Below, one piece after another: positions 22,653 to 35,785 of a DNA stretch of 64,000 nucleotides. This stretch comes from Haematobia irritans. Taxonomy: Eukaryota > Arthropoda > Insecta > Diptera > Muscidae. The notes beneath the pieces were generated by a model. That model saw only the letters and a program-made list of their open reading frames with translations. It made no database searches and was not told the origin of the DNA. Location: positions 110,068,171-110,132,170 of the forward strand of contig NC_134398.1 in the NCBI RefSeq assembly GCF_050003625.1. Reading direction: 5' to 3'. The first letter of the stretch is position 1. The number at the start of each line of letters is the position of its first letter. A program made the position numbers and the translations under genes.

Positions 22653-24262
22653 AAAATATGGGAAACATTTAAATCTGGAGCAATTTTAAGAAAACTTCGC
22701 AAAAGTTTATTTATGATTTATCGCTCGATATATATGTATTAGAAGTTTAGGAAAATTAGAGTCATTTTTACAACTTTTCCACTAAGCAGTAGCGATTTTA
22801 CAAGGAAAATGTTGGTATTTTGACCATTTTTGTCGAAATCAGAAAAACATATATATGGGAGCTATATCTAAATCTGAACCGATTTCAACCAAATTTGGCA
22901 CGCTTATCTACAATGCTAATTCTACTCCCTGTGCAAAATTTCAACTAAATCGGAGCAAAAAATTGGCCTCTGTGGTCATATGAGTGTAAATCGGGCGAAA
23001 GCTATATATGGGAGCTATATCTAAATCTGAACCGATTTCAACCAAATTTGGCACGCATAGCTACAATGCTAATTATACTCTCTGTGCAAAATTTCAACTA
23101 AATCGGAGCAAAAAATTGGCCTCTGTGGTCATTTGAGTGTAAATCGGGCGAAAGCTATATATGGGAGCTATATCTAAATCTGAACCGATTTCAACCAAAT
23201 TTGGCACGCATAGCTACAATGCTAATTCTACTCCCTGTGCAAAATTTCAACTAAATCGGAGCAAAAAATTGGCATCTGTGGTCATATGAGTGTAAATCGG
23301 GCGAAAGCTATATATGGGAGCTATATCTAAATCTGAACCGATTTCAACCAAATTTGGTACGCACAGCTACAATGCTAATTATACTCCCTGTGCGAAATTT
23401 CAACTAAATCGGAGCAAAAAATTGGCCTCTGTGGTTAATATGAGTGTAAATCGGGCGAAAGCTATATATGGGAGCTATATCTAAAGCTGAACCGATTTCA
23501 ACCAAATTTGGCACGCATAGCTACAATGCTCATTCTACTCCCTGTGCAAAATTTCAACTAAATCGGAGCAAAAAATTGGCCTCTGTGGTCATTTGAGTGT
23601 AAATCGGGCGAAAGCTATATATGGGAGCTATATCTAAATCTGAACCGATTTCAACCAAATTTGACACGCATAGCTACAATGCTAATTCTACTCCCTGTGC
23701 AAAATTTCAACTAAATCGGAGCAAAAAATTGGCCTCTGTGGACAAAGGAGTGTAAATCGGGCGAAAGCTATATATGGGAGCTATATCTAAATCTGAACCG
23801 ATTTGGATGATATTTTGCAAGTTTTTCGAGACTCATAAAATATTTGGATGTACGGAATTTGAGGAAGATCGGTTGATATACACGCCAATTATGACCAGAT
23901 CGGTGAAAAATATATATGGCAGCTATATCTAAATCTGAACAGATTTTTTCCAAAATCAATAGGGATCGTCTGTGAGCCGAAACAGGACCTCATACCAAAT
24001 TTTAGGACAATCGGACTAAAACTGCGAGCTGTACTTTGCACACAAAAATACATCAACAGAGAGACAGACAGACGGACAGACAGACAGACAGACAGACGGA
24101 CAGACAGACAGACAGACAGACGGACATCGCTAAATCGACTCAGAATTTAATTCTAAGACGATCGGTATACTAAACGATGGGTCTCAGACTTTTCCTTCTT
24201 GGCGTTACATACAAATGCACAAACTTATTATACCCTGTACCACAGTAGTGGTGAAGGGTATA
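22653..24262 (+). repeat. satellite unit 11 (B1, longest GACA run)
   Basis: The unit is 1,610 bp long. It repeats the CACGCTTATC-marked monomer order of unit 8. D starts at about 23769. The microsatellite at about 24057-24126 is the longest in the window, with GACA units interrupted by GACG. The hairpin is at 24229-24262. Confidence 0.9.
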
Positions 24263-26131
24263 AAAATATGGGAAACATTTAAATCTGGAGCAATTTTAAG
24301 AAAACTTCGCAAAAGTTTATTTATGATTTATCGCTCGATATATATGTATTAGAAGTTTAGGAAAATTAGAGTCATTTTTACAACTTTTCCACTAAGCAGT
24401 AGCGATTTTACAAGGAAAATGTTGGTATTTTGACCATTTTTGTCGAAATCAGAAAAACATATATATGGGAGCTATATCTAAATCTGAACCGATTTCAACC
24501 AAATTTGGCACGCTTATCTACAATGCTAATTCTACTCCCTGTGCAAAATTTCAACTAAATCGGAGCAAAAAATTGGCCTCTGTGGTCATATGAGTGTAAA
24601 TCGGGCGAAAGCTATATATGGGAGCTATATCTAAATCTGAACCGATTTCAACCAAATTTGGCACGCATAGCTACAATGCTAATTATACTCCCTGTGCAAA
24701 ATTTCAACTAAATCGGAGCAAAAAATTGGCCTCTGTGGTCATTTGAGTGTAAATCGGGCGAAAGCTATATATGGGAGCTATATCTAAATCTGATCCGATT
24801 TCAACCAAATTTGACACGCATAGCTACAATGCTAATTCTACCCCCTGTGCAAAATTTCAACTAAATCGGAGCAAAAAATTGGCCTCTGTGGTCATTTGAG
24901 TGTAAATCGGGCGAAAGCTATATATGGGAGCTATATCTAAATCTGAACCGATTTCAACCAAATTTGACACGCATAGCTACAATGCTAACTCTACTCCCTG
25001 TGCAAAATTTCAACTAAATCAGAGCAAAAATTGGCCTCTGTGGTTATTTGAGTGTAAATCGGTTGAAAGCTATATATGGGAGCTATATCTAAATCTGAAC
25101 CGATTTCAACCAAATTTGGCACGCATAGCTACAATGCTAATTATACTCCCTGTGCAAAATTTCAACTAAATCGGAGCAAAAAATTGGCCTCTGTGGTCAT
25201 TTGAGTGTAAATCGGGCGAAAGCTATATATGGGAGCTATATCTAAATCTGAACCGATTTCAACCAAATTTGACACGCATAGCTACAATGCTAATTCTACC
25301 CCCTGTGCAAAATTTCAACTAAATCGGAGCAACAAATTGGCCTCTGTGGTCATTTGAGTGTAAATCGGGCGAAAGCTATATATGGGAGCTATATCTAAAT
25401 CTGAACCGATTTCAACCAAATTTGACACGCATAGCTACAATGCTAACTCTACTCCCTGTGCAAAATTTCAACTAAATCAGAGCAAAAATTGGCCTCTGTG
25501 GTTATTTGAGTGTAAATCGGTTGAAAGCTATATATAGGAGCTATATCTAAATCTGAACCGATTTCAACCAAATTTGACACGCATAGCTATAATGCTAATT
25601 CTACTCCCTGTGCAAAATTTCAACTAAATCGGAGCAAAAAATTGGGCTCTGTGGGCAAATGAGTGTAAATCGGGCGAAAGCTATATATGGAAGCTATATC
25701 TAAATCTGAACCGATTTGGATGATATTTTGCAAGTTTTTCGAGACACATAAAATATTGGGATGTACGGAATTTGAGGAAGATCGGTTGATATACACGCCA
25801 ATTATGACCAGATCGGTGAAAAATATATATGGCAGCTATATCTAAATCTGAACCGATTTTTTCCAAAATCAATAGGGATCGTCTTTGAGCCGAAACAGGA
25901 CCCCATACCAAATTTTAGGACAATCGGACTAAAACTGCGAGCTGTACTTTGCACACAAAAATACATCAACAGACAGACAGACGGACAGACGGACATCGCT
26001 AAATCGACTCAGAATTTAATTCTAAGACGATCGGTATACTAAACGATGGGTCTCAGACTTTTCCTTCTTGGCGTTACATACAAATGCACAAACTTATTAT
26101 ACCCTGTACCACAGTAGTGGTGAAGGGTATA
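24263..26131 (+). repeat. satellite unit 12 (B1)
   Basis: The unit is 1,869 bp long, with the CACGCTTATC marker near 24509 and C monomers that include a local pair-wise repeat near 24890-25510. D starts at about 25682, (GACA)n is at about 25970-25995 and the hairpin is at 26098-26131. Confidence 0.9.
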
Positions 26132-29046
26132 AAACTATGGGAAACATTTAAATCTGGAGCAATTTTAAGAAAACTTCGCAAAAGTTTATTTATGATTTAT
26201 CGCTCGATATATATACATTAGAAGTTTAGGAAAATTAGAGTCATTATTACAACTTTTCCACTAAGCAGTGGCGATTTTACAAGGAAAATGTTGGTATTTT
26301 GACCATTTTTGTCGAAATCAGAAAAACATATATATGGGAGCTATATCTAAATCTGAACCGATTTCAACCAAACTTGGCACGCATAGCTACAATGCTAATT
26401 CTACTCCCTGTGCAAAATTTCAACTAAATCGGAGCAAAAAATTGGCCTCTGTGGTCATATGAGTGTAAATCGGGCGAAAGCTATATATGGGAGCTATATC
26501 TAAATCTGAACCGATTTCAACCAAATTTGGCACGCATAGCTACAATGCTAAGTATACTCCCTGTTCAAAATTTCAACTAAATCGGAGCAAAAAATTGGCC
26601 TCTGTGGTCATTTGAGTGTAAATCGGGCGAAATCTATATATGGGAGCTATATCTAAATCTGAACCGATTTCAACCAAATTTGACACGCATAGCTAGAATG
26701 CTAATTCTACCCCCTGTGCAAAATTTCAACTAAATCGGATCAAAAAATTGGCCTCTGTGGTCATTTGAGTGTAAATCGGGCGAAAGCTATATATGGGAGC
26801 TATATCTAACTCTGAACCGATTTCCACCAAATTTGACACGCATAACTATAATGCTAATTCTACTCCCTGTGCAAAATTTCAACTAAATCGGAGCAAAAAA
26901 TTGGCCTCTGTGGACAAAGGAGTGTAAATCGGGCGAAAGCTATATATGGGAGCTATATCTAAATCTGAACCGATTTGGATGATATTTTGCAAGTTTTTCG
27001 AGAATTATAAAATATTGGGATGTACGGAATTTGAGGAAGATCGGTTGATATACACGCCAATTATGACCAGATCGGTGAAAAATATATATGGCAAATCTGA
27101 ACCGATTTCAACCAAATTTGGCACACATAGCAACAATGCTAATTCTACTCCCTGTACCAAATTTCAACTAAATCGGAGTTAAAAATTGGACTCTGTGGTC
27201 ATATGAGTGTAAATCGGGCGAAAGCTATATATGGGAGATATATCTAAATCTGAACCGATTTCAACCAAATTTGGCAAGCATAGCAACAATGCAAATTCTA
27301 CTCCCTGTGCAAAATTTCAACTAAATCGGAGTTAAAATTGGCCTTTGTGGTCATATGAGTGTAAATCGGGCGAATGCTATATATGGGAGCAATATCTAAA
27401 TCTGAACCGATTTCAACCAAATTTGGCACTCATAGCTACAATGCTCATTCTACTCCCTGTACAAAATTTCAACTAAATCGGAGCAAAAATTTGGCCTCTG
27501 TGGTTATTTGAGTGTAAATCGGTTGAAAGCTATATATGGGAGCTATATCTAAATCTGAACCGAATTCAACCAAATTTGACACGCATAGCTATAATGCTAA
27601 TTCTACTCCCTGTGCAAAATTTCAACTAAATCGGAGCAAAAAATTGGGCTCTGTGGGCAAATGAGTGTAAATCGGGCGAAAGCTATATATGGAAGCTATA
27701 TCTAAATCTGAACCGATTTCCACCAAATTTGACACGCATAGCTATAATGCTAATTCTACTCCCTGTGCAAAATTTCAACTAAATCGGAGCAAAAAATTGG
27801 CCTCTGTGGACAAAGGAGTGTAAATCGGGCGAAAGCTATATATGGGAGCTATATCTAAATCTGAACCGATTTGGATGATATTTTGCAAGTTTTTCGAGAA
27901 TTATAAAATATTGGGATGTACGGAATTTGAGGAAGATCGGTTGATATACACGCCAATTATGACCAGATCGGTGAAAAATATATATGGCAAATCTGAACCG
28001 ATTTCATTCAAATTTGGCACGCATAGCAACAATGCTAATTCTACTCCCTGTGCCAAATTTCAACTAAGTCGGAGTTAAAAATTGGACTCTGTGGTCATAT
28101 GAGTGTAAATCGGGCGAAAGCTATATATGGGAGATATATCTAAATCTGAACTGATTTCAGCCAAATTTGGCACGCATAGCAACAATGCAAATTCTACTCC
28201 CTGTGCAAAATTTCAACTAAATCGGAGTTAAAAATTGGCCTTTGTGGTCATATGAGTGTAAATCGGGCGAAAGCTATATATGGGAGCAATATCTAAATCT
28301 GAACCGATTTCAACCAAATTTGGCACTCATAGCTACAATGCTCATTCTACTCCCTGTACAAAATTTCAACTAAATCGGAGCAAAAATTTGGCCTCTGTGG
28401 TTATTTGAGTGTAAATCGGTTGAAAGCTATATATGGGAGCTATATCTAAATCTGAACCGATTTCAACCAAATTTGACACGCATAGCTATAATGCTAATTC
28501 TACTCCCTGTGCAAAATTTCAACTAAATCGGAGCAAAAAATTGGGCTCTGTGGGCAAATGAGTGTAAATCGGGCGAAAGCTATATATGGAAGCTATATCT
28601 AAATGTGAACCGATTTGGCTGATATTTTGCAAGTTTTTCGAGACTCATAAAATATTCGGATTTACGGAATTTGAGAAAGATCGGTTGATATACACGGCAA
28701 TTATGACCAGATCGGTGAAAAATATATATGGCAGCTATATCTAAATCTGAACAGATTTTTTCCAAAATCAATAGGGATCGTCTTTGAGCCGAAACAGGAC
28801 CCTATATCAAATTTTAAAACAATCGGACTAAAACTGCGAGCTGTACTTTGCACACAAAAATACATCAACAGACAGACAGACAGACGGACAGACAGACAGG
28901 CAGAAGGACATTGCTAAATCGACTCAGAATTTAATTCTAAGACGATCGGTATACTAAACGATGGGTCTCAGACTTTTCCTTCTTGGCGTTACATACAAAT
29001 GCACAAACTTATTATACCCTTTACCACAGTAGTGGTGAAGGGTATA
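26132..29046 (+). repeat. satellite unit 13 (B1, two fused D/C monomers)
   Basis: The unit is 2,915 bp long. Before the normal D monomer (about 28581) it has two D-like monomers (about 26946-27090 and 27842-27986) that return to C monomers through the same 10-bp loss after GGCA seen in unit 2. (GACA)n is at about 28869-28913. The hairpin at 29013-29046 has CCCTTTACC. Confidence 0.9.
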
Positions 29047-30358
29047 AAAATATGGGAAACATTTAAATCTGAAGCAATCTTAAGGAAACTTCGCAAAAGT
29101 TTATTTATGATTTATCGCTCGATATATATGTATTAGAAGTTTAGGAAAATTAGAGTAATTTTTTCAACTATTCGACTAAGCAGTGGCGATTTTACAAGGA
29201 AAATGTTGGTATTTTGACCATTTTTGTCGAAATCAGAAAAACATATATATGGGAGCTATATCTAAATCTGAACCGATTTCAACCAAATTTGGCACGCATA
29301 GCAACAATGCTAATTCTACTCCCTGTGTAAAATTCCAACTAAATCGGAGCAAAAAATTAGCCTCTGTGGTCATATGAGTGTAAATCGGGCGAAAGCTATA
29401 TATGGGAGCTATATCTAAATCTGAACCGATTTCAACCAAATTTGGCACGCATAGCTACAATGCTCATTCTACTCCATGTGCAAAATTTCAATTAAATCGG
29501 AGTAAAAGATTGGCCTCTGTGGTCATATGAGTGTAAATCGGGCGAAAGCTATAAATGGGAGCTATATCTAAATCTGAACCGATTTCCACCAAATTTGACA
29601 CGCATAGCTATAATGCTAATTCTACTCCCTGTGCAAAATTTCAACTAAATCGGAGCAAAAAATTGGCCTCTGTGGACAAAGGAGTGTAAATCGGGCGAAA
29701 GCTATATATGGGAGCTATATCTAAATCTGAACCGATTTTGATGATATTTTGCAAGTTTTTCGAGACTCATAAAATATTGGGATGTACGGAATTTGAGGAA
29801 GATCGGTTGATATACACGCCAATTATGACCAGATCGGTGAAAAATATATATGGCAGCTATATCTAAATCTGAACCGATTTTTTCCAAAATCAATAGGGAT
29901 CGTCTTTGAGCCGAAACAGGACCCCATACCAAATTTTAGGACAATCGGACTAAAACTGCGAGCTGTACTTTGCACACAAAAATACATCAACAGACAGACA
30001 GACAGACAGACGGACATCGCTAAATCGACTCAGAATTTAATTCGAAGACGATCGGTATACTAAACGATGGGTCTCAGACTTTTCCTTCTTGGCGTTACAT
30101 ACAAATGCACAAACTTATTATACCCTGTACCACAGTAGTGGTGAAGGGTATAAAAATATGGGAAACATTTAAATCTGGAGCAATTTTAAGAAAACTTCGC
30201 AAAAGTTTATTTATGATTTATCGCTCGATATATATGCATTAGAAGTTTAGGAAAATTAGAGTCATTTTTACAACTTTTCCACTAAGCAGTGGCGATTTTA
30301 CAAGGAAAATGTTGGTATTTTGACCATTTTTGTCGAAATCAGAAAAACATATATATGG
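27540..30358 (+). repeat. 2,819-bp higher-order duplication, copy 1
   Basis: The block covers part of unit 13, unit 14 and the start of unit 15. It is repeated immediately at 30359-33177 with almost no differences; one seen is AAAACAATCGG near 28816 against AAGACAATCGG near 31635. Distinctive shared variants include CCGAATTCAACC (27560 and 30379) and ATTCCAACTAAATC. Confidence 0.9.
29047..30152 (+). repeat. satellite unit 14 (B2)
   Basis: The unit is 1,106 bp long. This is the first B2 leader (CTGAAGCAATCTTAAGG, CAACTATTCGACTAAGC). Three C monomers, D from about 29703, (GACA)n at about 29991-30016 and the hairpin at 30119-30152 follow. From here B2 and B1 units mostly alternate. Confidence 0.9.
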
Positions 30359-31865
30359 GAGCTATATCTAAATCTGAACCGAATTCAACCAAATTTGACA
30401 CGCATAGCTATAATGCTAATTCTACTCCCTGTGCAAAATTTCAACTAAATCGGAGCAAAAAATTGGGCTCTGTGGGCAAATGAGTGTAAATCGGGCGAAA
30501 GCTATATATGGAAGCTATATCTAAATCTGAACCGATTTCCACCAAATTTGACACGCATAGCTATAATGCTAATTCTACTCCCTGTGCAAAATTTCAACTA
30601 AATCGGAGCAAAAAATTGGCCTCTGTGGACAAAGGAGTGTAAATCGGGCGAAAGCTATATATGGGAGCTATATCTAAATCTGAACCGATTTGGATGATAT
30701 TTTGCAAGTTTTTCGAGAATTATAAAATATTGGGATGTACGGAATTTGAGGAAGATCGGTTGATATACACGCCAATTATGACCAGATCGGTGAAAAATAT
30801 ATATGGCAAATCTGAACCGATTTCATTCAAATTTGGCACGCATAGCAACAATGCTAATTCTACTCCCTGTGCCAAATTTCAACTAAGTCGGAGTTAAAAA
30901 TTGGACTCTGTGGTCATATGAGTGTAAATCGGGCGAAAGCTATATATGGGAGATATATCTAAATCTGAACTGATTTCAGCCAAATTTGGCACGCATAGCA
31001 ACAATGCAAATTCTACTCCCTGTGCAAAATTTCAACTAAATCGGAGTTAAAAATTGGCCTTTGTGGTCATATGAGTGTAAATCGGGCGAAAGCTATATAT
31101 GGGAGCAATATCTAAATCTGAACCGATTTCAACCAAATTTGGCACTCATAGCTACAATGCTCATTCTACTCCCTGTACAAAATTTCAACTAAATCGGAGC
31201 AAAAATTTGGCCTCTGTGGTTATTTGAGTGTAAATCGGTTGAAAGCTATATATGGGAGCTATATCTAAATCTGAACCGATTTCAACCAAATTTGACACGC
31301 ATAGCTATAATGCTAATTCTACTCCCTGTGCAAAATTTCAACTAAATCGGAGCAAAAAATTGGGCTCTGTGGGCAAATGAGTGTAAATCGGGCGAAAGCT
31401 ATATATGGAAGCTATATCTAAATGTGAACCGATTTGGCTGATATTTTGCAAGTTTTTCGAGACTCATAAAATATTCGGATTTACGGAATTTGAGAAAGAT
31501 CGGTTGATATACACGGCAATTATGACCAGATCGGTGAAAAATATATATGGCAGCTATATCTAAATCTGAACAGATTTTTTCCAAAATCAATAGGGATCGT
31601 CTTTGAGCCGAAACAGGACCCTATATCAAATTTTAAGACAATCGGACTAAAACTGCGAGCTGTACTTTGCACACAAAAATACATCAACAGACAGACAGAC
31701 AGACGGACAGACAGACAGGCAGAAGGACATTGCTAAATCGACTCAGAATTTAATTCTAAGACGATCGGTATACTAAACGATGGGTCTCAGACTTTTCCTT
31801 CTTGGCGTTACATACAAATGCACAAACTTATTATACCCTTTACCACAGTAGTGGTGAAGGGTATA
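30153..31865 (+). repeat. satellite unit 15 (B1)
   Basis: The unit is 1,713 bp long, with a B1 leader, C monomers, one fused D/C monomer at about 30661-30805, then the normal D from about 31400. The hairpin at 31832-31865 has CCCTTTACC, as in unit 13. Confidence 0.9.
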
Positions 31866-33177
31866 AAAATATGGGAAACATTTAAATCTGAAGCAATCTT
31901 AAGGAAACTTCGCAAAAGTTTATTTATGATTTATCGCTCGATATATATGTATTAGAAGTTTAGGAAAATTAGAGTAATTTTTTCAACTATTCGACTAAGC
32001 AGTGGCGATTTTACAAGGAAAATGTTGGTATTTTGACCATTTTTGTCGAAATCAGAAAAACATATATATGGGAGCTATATCTAAATCTGAACCGATTTCA
32101 ACCAAATTTGGCACGCATAGCAACAATGCTAATTCTACTCCCTGTGTAAAATTCCAACTAAATCGGAGCAAAAAATTAGCCTCTGTGGTCATATGAGTGT
32201 AAATCGGGCGAAAGCTATATATGGGAGCTATATCTAAATCTGAACCGATTTCAACCAAATTTGGCACGCATAGCTACAATGCTCATTCTACTCCATGTGC
32301 AAAATTTCAATTAAATCGGAGTAAAAGATTGGCCTCTGTGGTCATATGAGTGTAAATCGGGCGAAAGCTATAAATGGGAGCTATATCTAAATCTGAACCG
32401 ATTTCCACCAAATTTGACACGCATAGCTATAATGCTAATTCTACTCCCTGTGCAAAATTTCAACTAAATCGGAGCAAAAAATTGGCCTCTGTGGACAAAG
32501 GAGTGTAAATCGGGCGAAAGCTATATATGGGAGCTATATCTAAATCTGAACCGATTTTGATGATATTTTGCAAGTTTTTCGAGACTCATAAAATATTGGG
32601 ATGTACGGAATTTGAGGAAGATCGGTTGATATACACGCCAATTATGACCAGATCGGTGAAAAATATATATGGCAGCTATATCTAAATCTGAACCGATTTT
32701 TTCCAAAATCAATAGGGATCGTCTTTGAGCCGAAACAGGACCCCATACCAAATTTTAGGACAATCGGACTAAAACTGCGAGCTGTACTTTGCACACAAAA
32801 ATACATCAACAGACAGACAGACAGACAGACGGACATCGCTAAATCGACTCAGAATTTAATTCGAAGACGATCGGTATACTAAACGATGGGTCTCAGACTT
32901 TTCCTTCTTGGCGTTACATACAAATGCACAAACTTATTATACCCTGTACCACAGTAGTGGTGAAGGGTATAAAAATATGGGAAACATTTAAATCTGGAGC
33001 AATTTTAAGAAAACTTCGCAAAAGTTTATTTATGATTTATCGCTCGATATATATGCATTAGAAGTTTAGGAAAATTAGAGTCATTTTTACAACTTTTCCA
33101 CTAAGCAGTGGCGATTTTACAAGGAAAATGTTGGTATTTTGACCATTTTTGTCGAAATCAGAAAAACATATATATGG
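30359..33177 (+). repeat. 2,819-bp higher-order duplication, copy 2
   Basis: This is the second tandem copy of 27540-30358. Both breakpoints fall inside the ATATATGGG that starts a monomer, as expected for unequal exchange between monomers out of register. Confidence 0.9.
31866..32971 (+). repeat. satellite unit 16 (B2)
   Basis: The unit is 1,106 bp long and is the duplicate of unit 14. D starts at about 32522, (GACA)n is at about 32810-32835 and the hairpin is at 32938-32971. Confidence 0.9.
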
Positions 33178-33941
33178 GAGCTATATCTAAATCTGAACCG
33201 ATTTCAACCAAATTTGACACGCATAGCTAGAATGCTAATTCTACTCCCTGTGCAAAATTTCAACTAAATCGGAGCAAAAAATTGGCCTCTGTGGGCAAAT
33301 GAGTGTAAATCGGGCGAAAGCTATATATGGGAGCTATATCTAAGTCCGAACCGATTTCCACCAAATTTGACACGCATAGCTACAATGCTAATTATACTCC
33401 CTGTGCAAAATTTCAACTAAATCGGAGCAAACAATTGGCCTCTGTGGTCATTTGAGTGTAAATCGGGCGAAAGCTATATATGGGAGCTATATCTAAATCT
33501 GAACCGATTTCAACCAAATTTGACACGCATAGCTACAATGCTAATTCTACCCCCTGTGCAAAATTTCAACTAAATTGGAGCAAAAAATTGGCCTCTGTGG
33601 TCATTTGAGTGTAAATCGGGCGAAAGCTATATATGGGAGCTATATCTAAATCTGAACCGATTTCAACCAAATTTGACACGCATAGCTACAATGCTAATTA
33701 TACTCCCTGTGCAAAATTTCAACAAAATCGGAGCAAAAAAATTCGCATCTGTGGGCCAATGAGTGTAAATGGGGCGAAAACTATATGTGGGAGCTATATC
33801 TAAATCTGAACCGATTTCCACCAAATTTGACTTCCACCAAATCAATAGGGATCGTCTTTGAGCCGAAACAGGACCCTATACCAAATTTTAAGACAATCGG
33901 ACTAAAACTGCGAGCTGTACTTTGCACACAAAAATACATCA

Positions 33942-33945
33942 ACAG
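33942..33945. repeat. target-site duplication ACAG, left
   Basis: ACAG precedes the LTR and is repeated at 34481-34484. Because the target is itself an ACAG microsatellite, the match could be partly accidental. Confidence 0.65.
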
Positions 33946-34380
33946 TGTAATGTGATCATTCACACATCTCATTCATTTTGTTGTTATGCATATAAGATTG
34001 CATGTTAACATTCATAACATATTGTTAACATACGCTGCAACTGCACCTAACATTATTTTGCTTACTATGTTGGTTCATCGACATACTTTGGTATTCGATG
34101 ACTGCATTAACCAACTGACCTATATTATTGCCGTTCTTGTTACTCTTAAATAGAACATTGAACTAAGCAAGAATATGGACAAATGGGTTTAAAGCAGAGC
34201 AATGCTGCGCAGTCAGCATAAATCCAATTGCAACGTAAAAAGTGAAATTAAGAATGAGAAACACATGTGTGTAAGAATGTGTGTAATCCATGACTTATCA
34301 TTGGTCAATACAATTAATGTAAATATGTATTAGTAAATTTAAGATTGGAAAATTGTAAAATAGTTTTAAGAAGAAAATGG

Positions 34381-34387
34381 TATAAAA
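34381..34387 (+). promoter_or_regulatory. LTR TATA box
   Basis: TATAAAA lies about 100 bp from the LTR right end, followed by GAGGGACCTTGAGCCC. This placement fits the U3/R boundary of the solo LTR. Confidence 0.65.
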
Positions 34388-34405
34388 GAGGGACCTTGAG
34401 CCCAC

Positions 34406-34411
34406 AATAAA
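34406..34411 (+). terminator. LTR polyadenylation signal
   Basis: AATAAA occurs 19 bp after the TATA box within the LTR. The short spacing means that the R region would be very short or that cleavage occurs further into the LTR. Confidence 0.5.
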
Positions 34412-34480
34412 CAGAATTGACATAGACACAAAGAAATACACTTGTGTTTTATTTATTCTATCCAGTTCAATTCCATTACA

Positions 34481-34484
34481 ACAG
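34481..34484. repeat. target-site duplication ACAG, right
   Basis: This is the right-hand copy of the 4-bp sequence flanking the solo LTR. It merges into the following (ACAG)n microsatellite. Confidence 0.65.
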
Positions 34485-34659
34485 ACAGACAGACAGACGG
34501 ACAGACAGACAGACAGACGGACATCGCTAAATCGACTCAGAATTTAATTCTAAGACGATCGGTATACTAAACGATGGGTCTCATACTTTTCCTTCTTGGC
34601 GTTACATACAAATGCACAAACTTATTATACCCTGTACCACAGTAGTGGTGAAGGGTATA

Positions 34660-35785
34660 CAAATATGGGAAACATTTAAATCTGAAGCAATCTTAAGGAA
34701 ACTTCGCAAAAGTTTATTTATGATTTATCGCTCGATATATATGTATTAGAAGTTTAGGAAAATTAGAGTCATTTTTACAACTTTTCCACTAAGCAGTGGC
34801 GATTTTACAAGGAAAATGTTGGTATTTTGACCATTTTTGTCGAAATCAGAAAAGCATATATATGGGAGCTATATCTAAATCTGAACCGATTTCAACCAAA
34901 TTTGGCACGCATAGCAACAATGCTAATTCTACTCCCTGTGCAAAATTTCAACTAAATCGGAGCAAAAAATTAGCCTCTGTGGTCATATGAGTGTAAATCG
35001 GGCGAAAGCTATATATGGGAGCTATATCTAAATCTGAACCGATTTCAACCAAATTTGGCACGCATAGCTACAATGCTCATTCTACTCCCTGTGCAAAATT
35101 TCAATTAAATCGGAGTAAAAGATTGGCCTCTGTGGTCATATGAGTGTAAATCGGGCGAAAGCTATAAATGGGAGCTATATCTAAATCTGAACCGATTTCC
35201 ACCAAATTTGACACGCATAGCTATAATGCTAATTCTACTCCCTGTGCAAAATTTCAACTAAATCGGAGCAAAAAATTGGCCTCTGTGGACAAAGGAGTGT
35301 AAATCGGGCGAAAGCTATATATGGGAGCTATATCTAAATCTGAACCGATTTGGATGATATTTTGCAAGTTTTTCGAGACTCATAAAATATTGGGATGTAC
35401 GGAATTTGAGGAAGATCGGTTGATATACACGCCAATTATGACCAGATCGGTGAAAAATATATATGGCAGCTATATCTAAATCTGAACAGATTTTTTCCAA
35501 AATCAATAGGGATCGTCTTTGAGCCGAAACAGGACCCCATACCAAATTTTAGGACAATCCGACTAAAACTGCGAGCTGTTCTTTGCACACAAAAATACAT
35601 CAACAGACAGACAGACGGACAAACAGACAGACAGACAGACAGACGGACATAGCTAAATCGACTCAGAATTTAATTCTAAGACGATCGGTATGCTAAACGA
35701 TGGGTCTCAGACTTTTCCTTCTTGGCGTTACATAAAAATGCACAAACTTATTATACCCTGTACCACAGTAGTGGTGAAGGGTATA
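34660..35785 (+). repeat. satellite unit 18 (B2)
   Basis: The unit is 1,126 bp long, with a B2 leader, three C monomers, D from about 35316, (GACA)n at about 35605-35647 and the hairpin at 35752-35785. It shares GGACATAGCTAAATCG and a CGGTATGCTAAACG variant with unit 21. Confidence 0.9.

Larger units (their letters stand above)
33946..34480 (+). mobile_element. solo LTR of an LTR retrotransposon (Gypsy-like size of target duplication)
   Basis: The 535-bp insertion has no satellite similarity. It begins TGTAATG and ends CATTACA, a perfect 7-bp terminal inverted repeat of TG...CA type. ACAG flanks it on both sides, so the target duplication is 4 bp, the usual size for Ty3/Gypsy elements. It contains a TATA box and an AATAAA in the right order for a + strand U3-R-U5. 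No internal retroviral-like sequence remains, so it is a solo LTR left by LTR-LTR recombination. The family is not identified. Confidence 0.85.
32972..34659 (+). repeat. satellite unit 17 (B1, no D, interrupted by LTR)
   Basis: The unit has a B1 leader and C monomers, then the marker junction TTTGACTTCCACCAAATC near 33828. There block A starts without a D monomer. A 535-bp LTR interrupts the start of the microsatellite. (GACA)n resumes at 34481-34522, and the hairpin is at 34626-34659. Without the LTR the unit is about 1.15 kb. Confidence 0.9.

Noticed and set aside
33946..34480. Host promoter or gene 3' end from the TATA box and AATAAA
   Set aside because: TG...CA ends with a 7-bp inverted repeat and a flanking ACAG duplication explain the block as a solo LTR.
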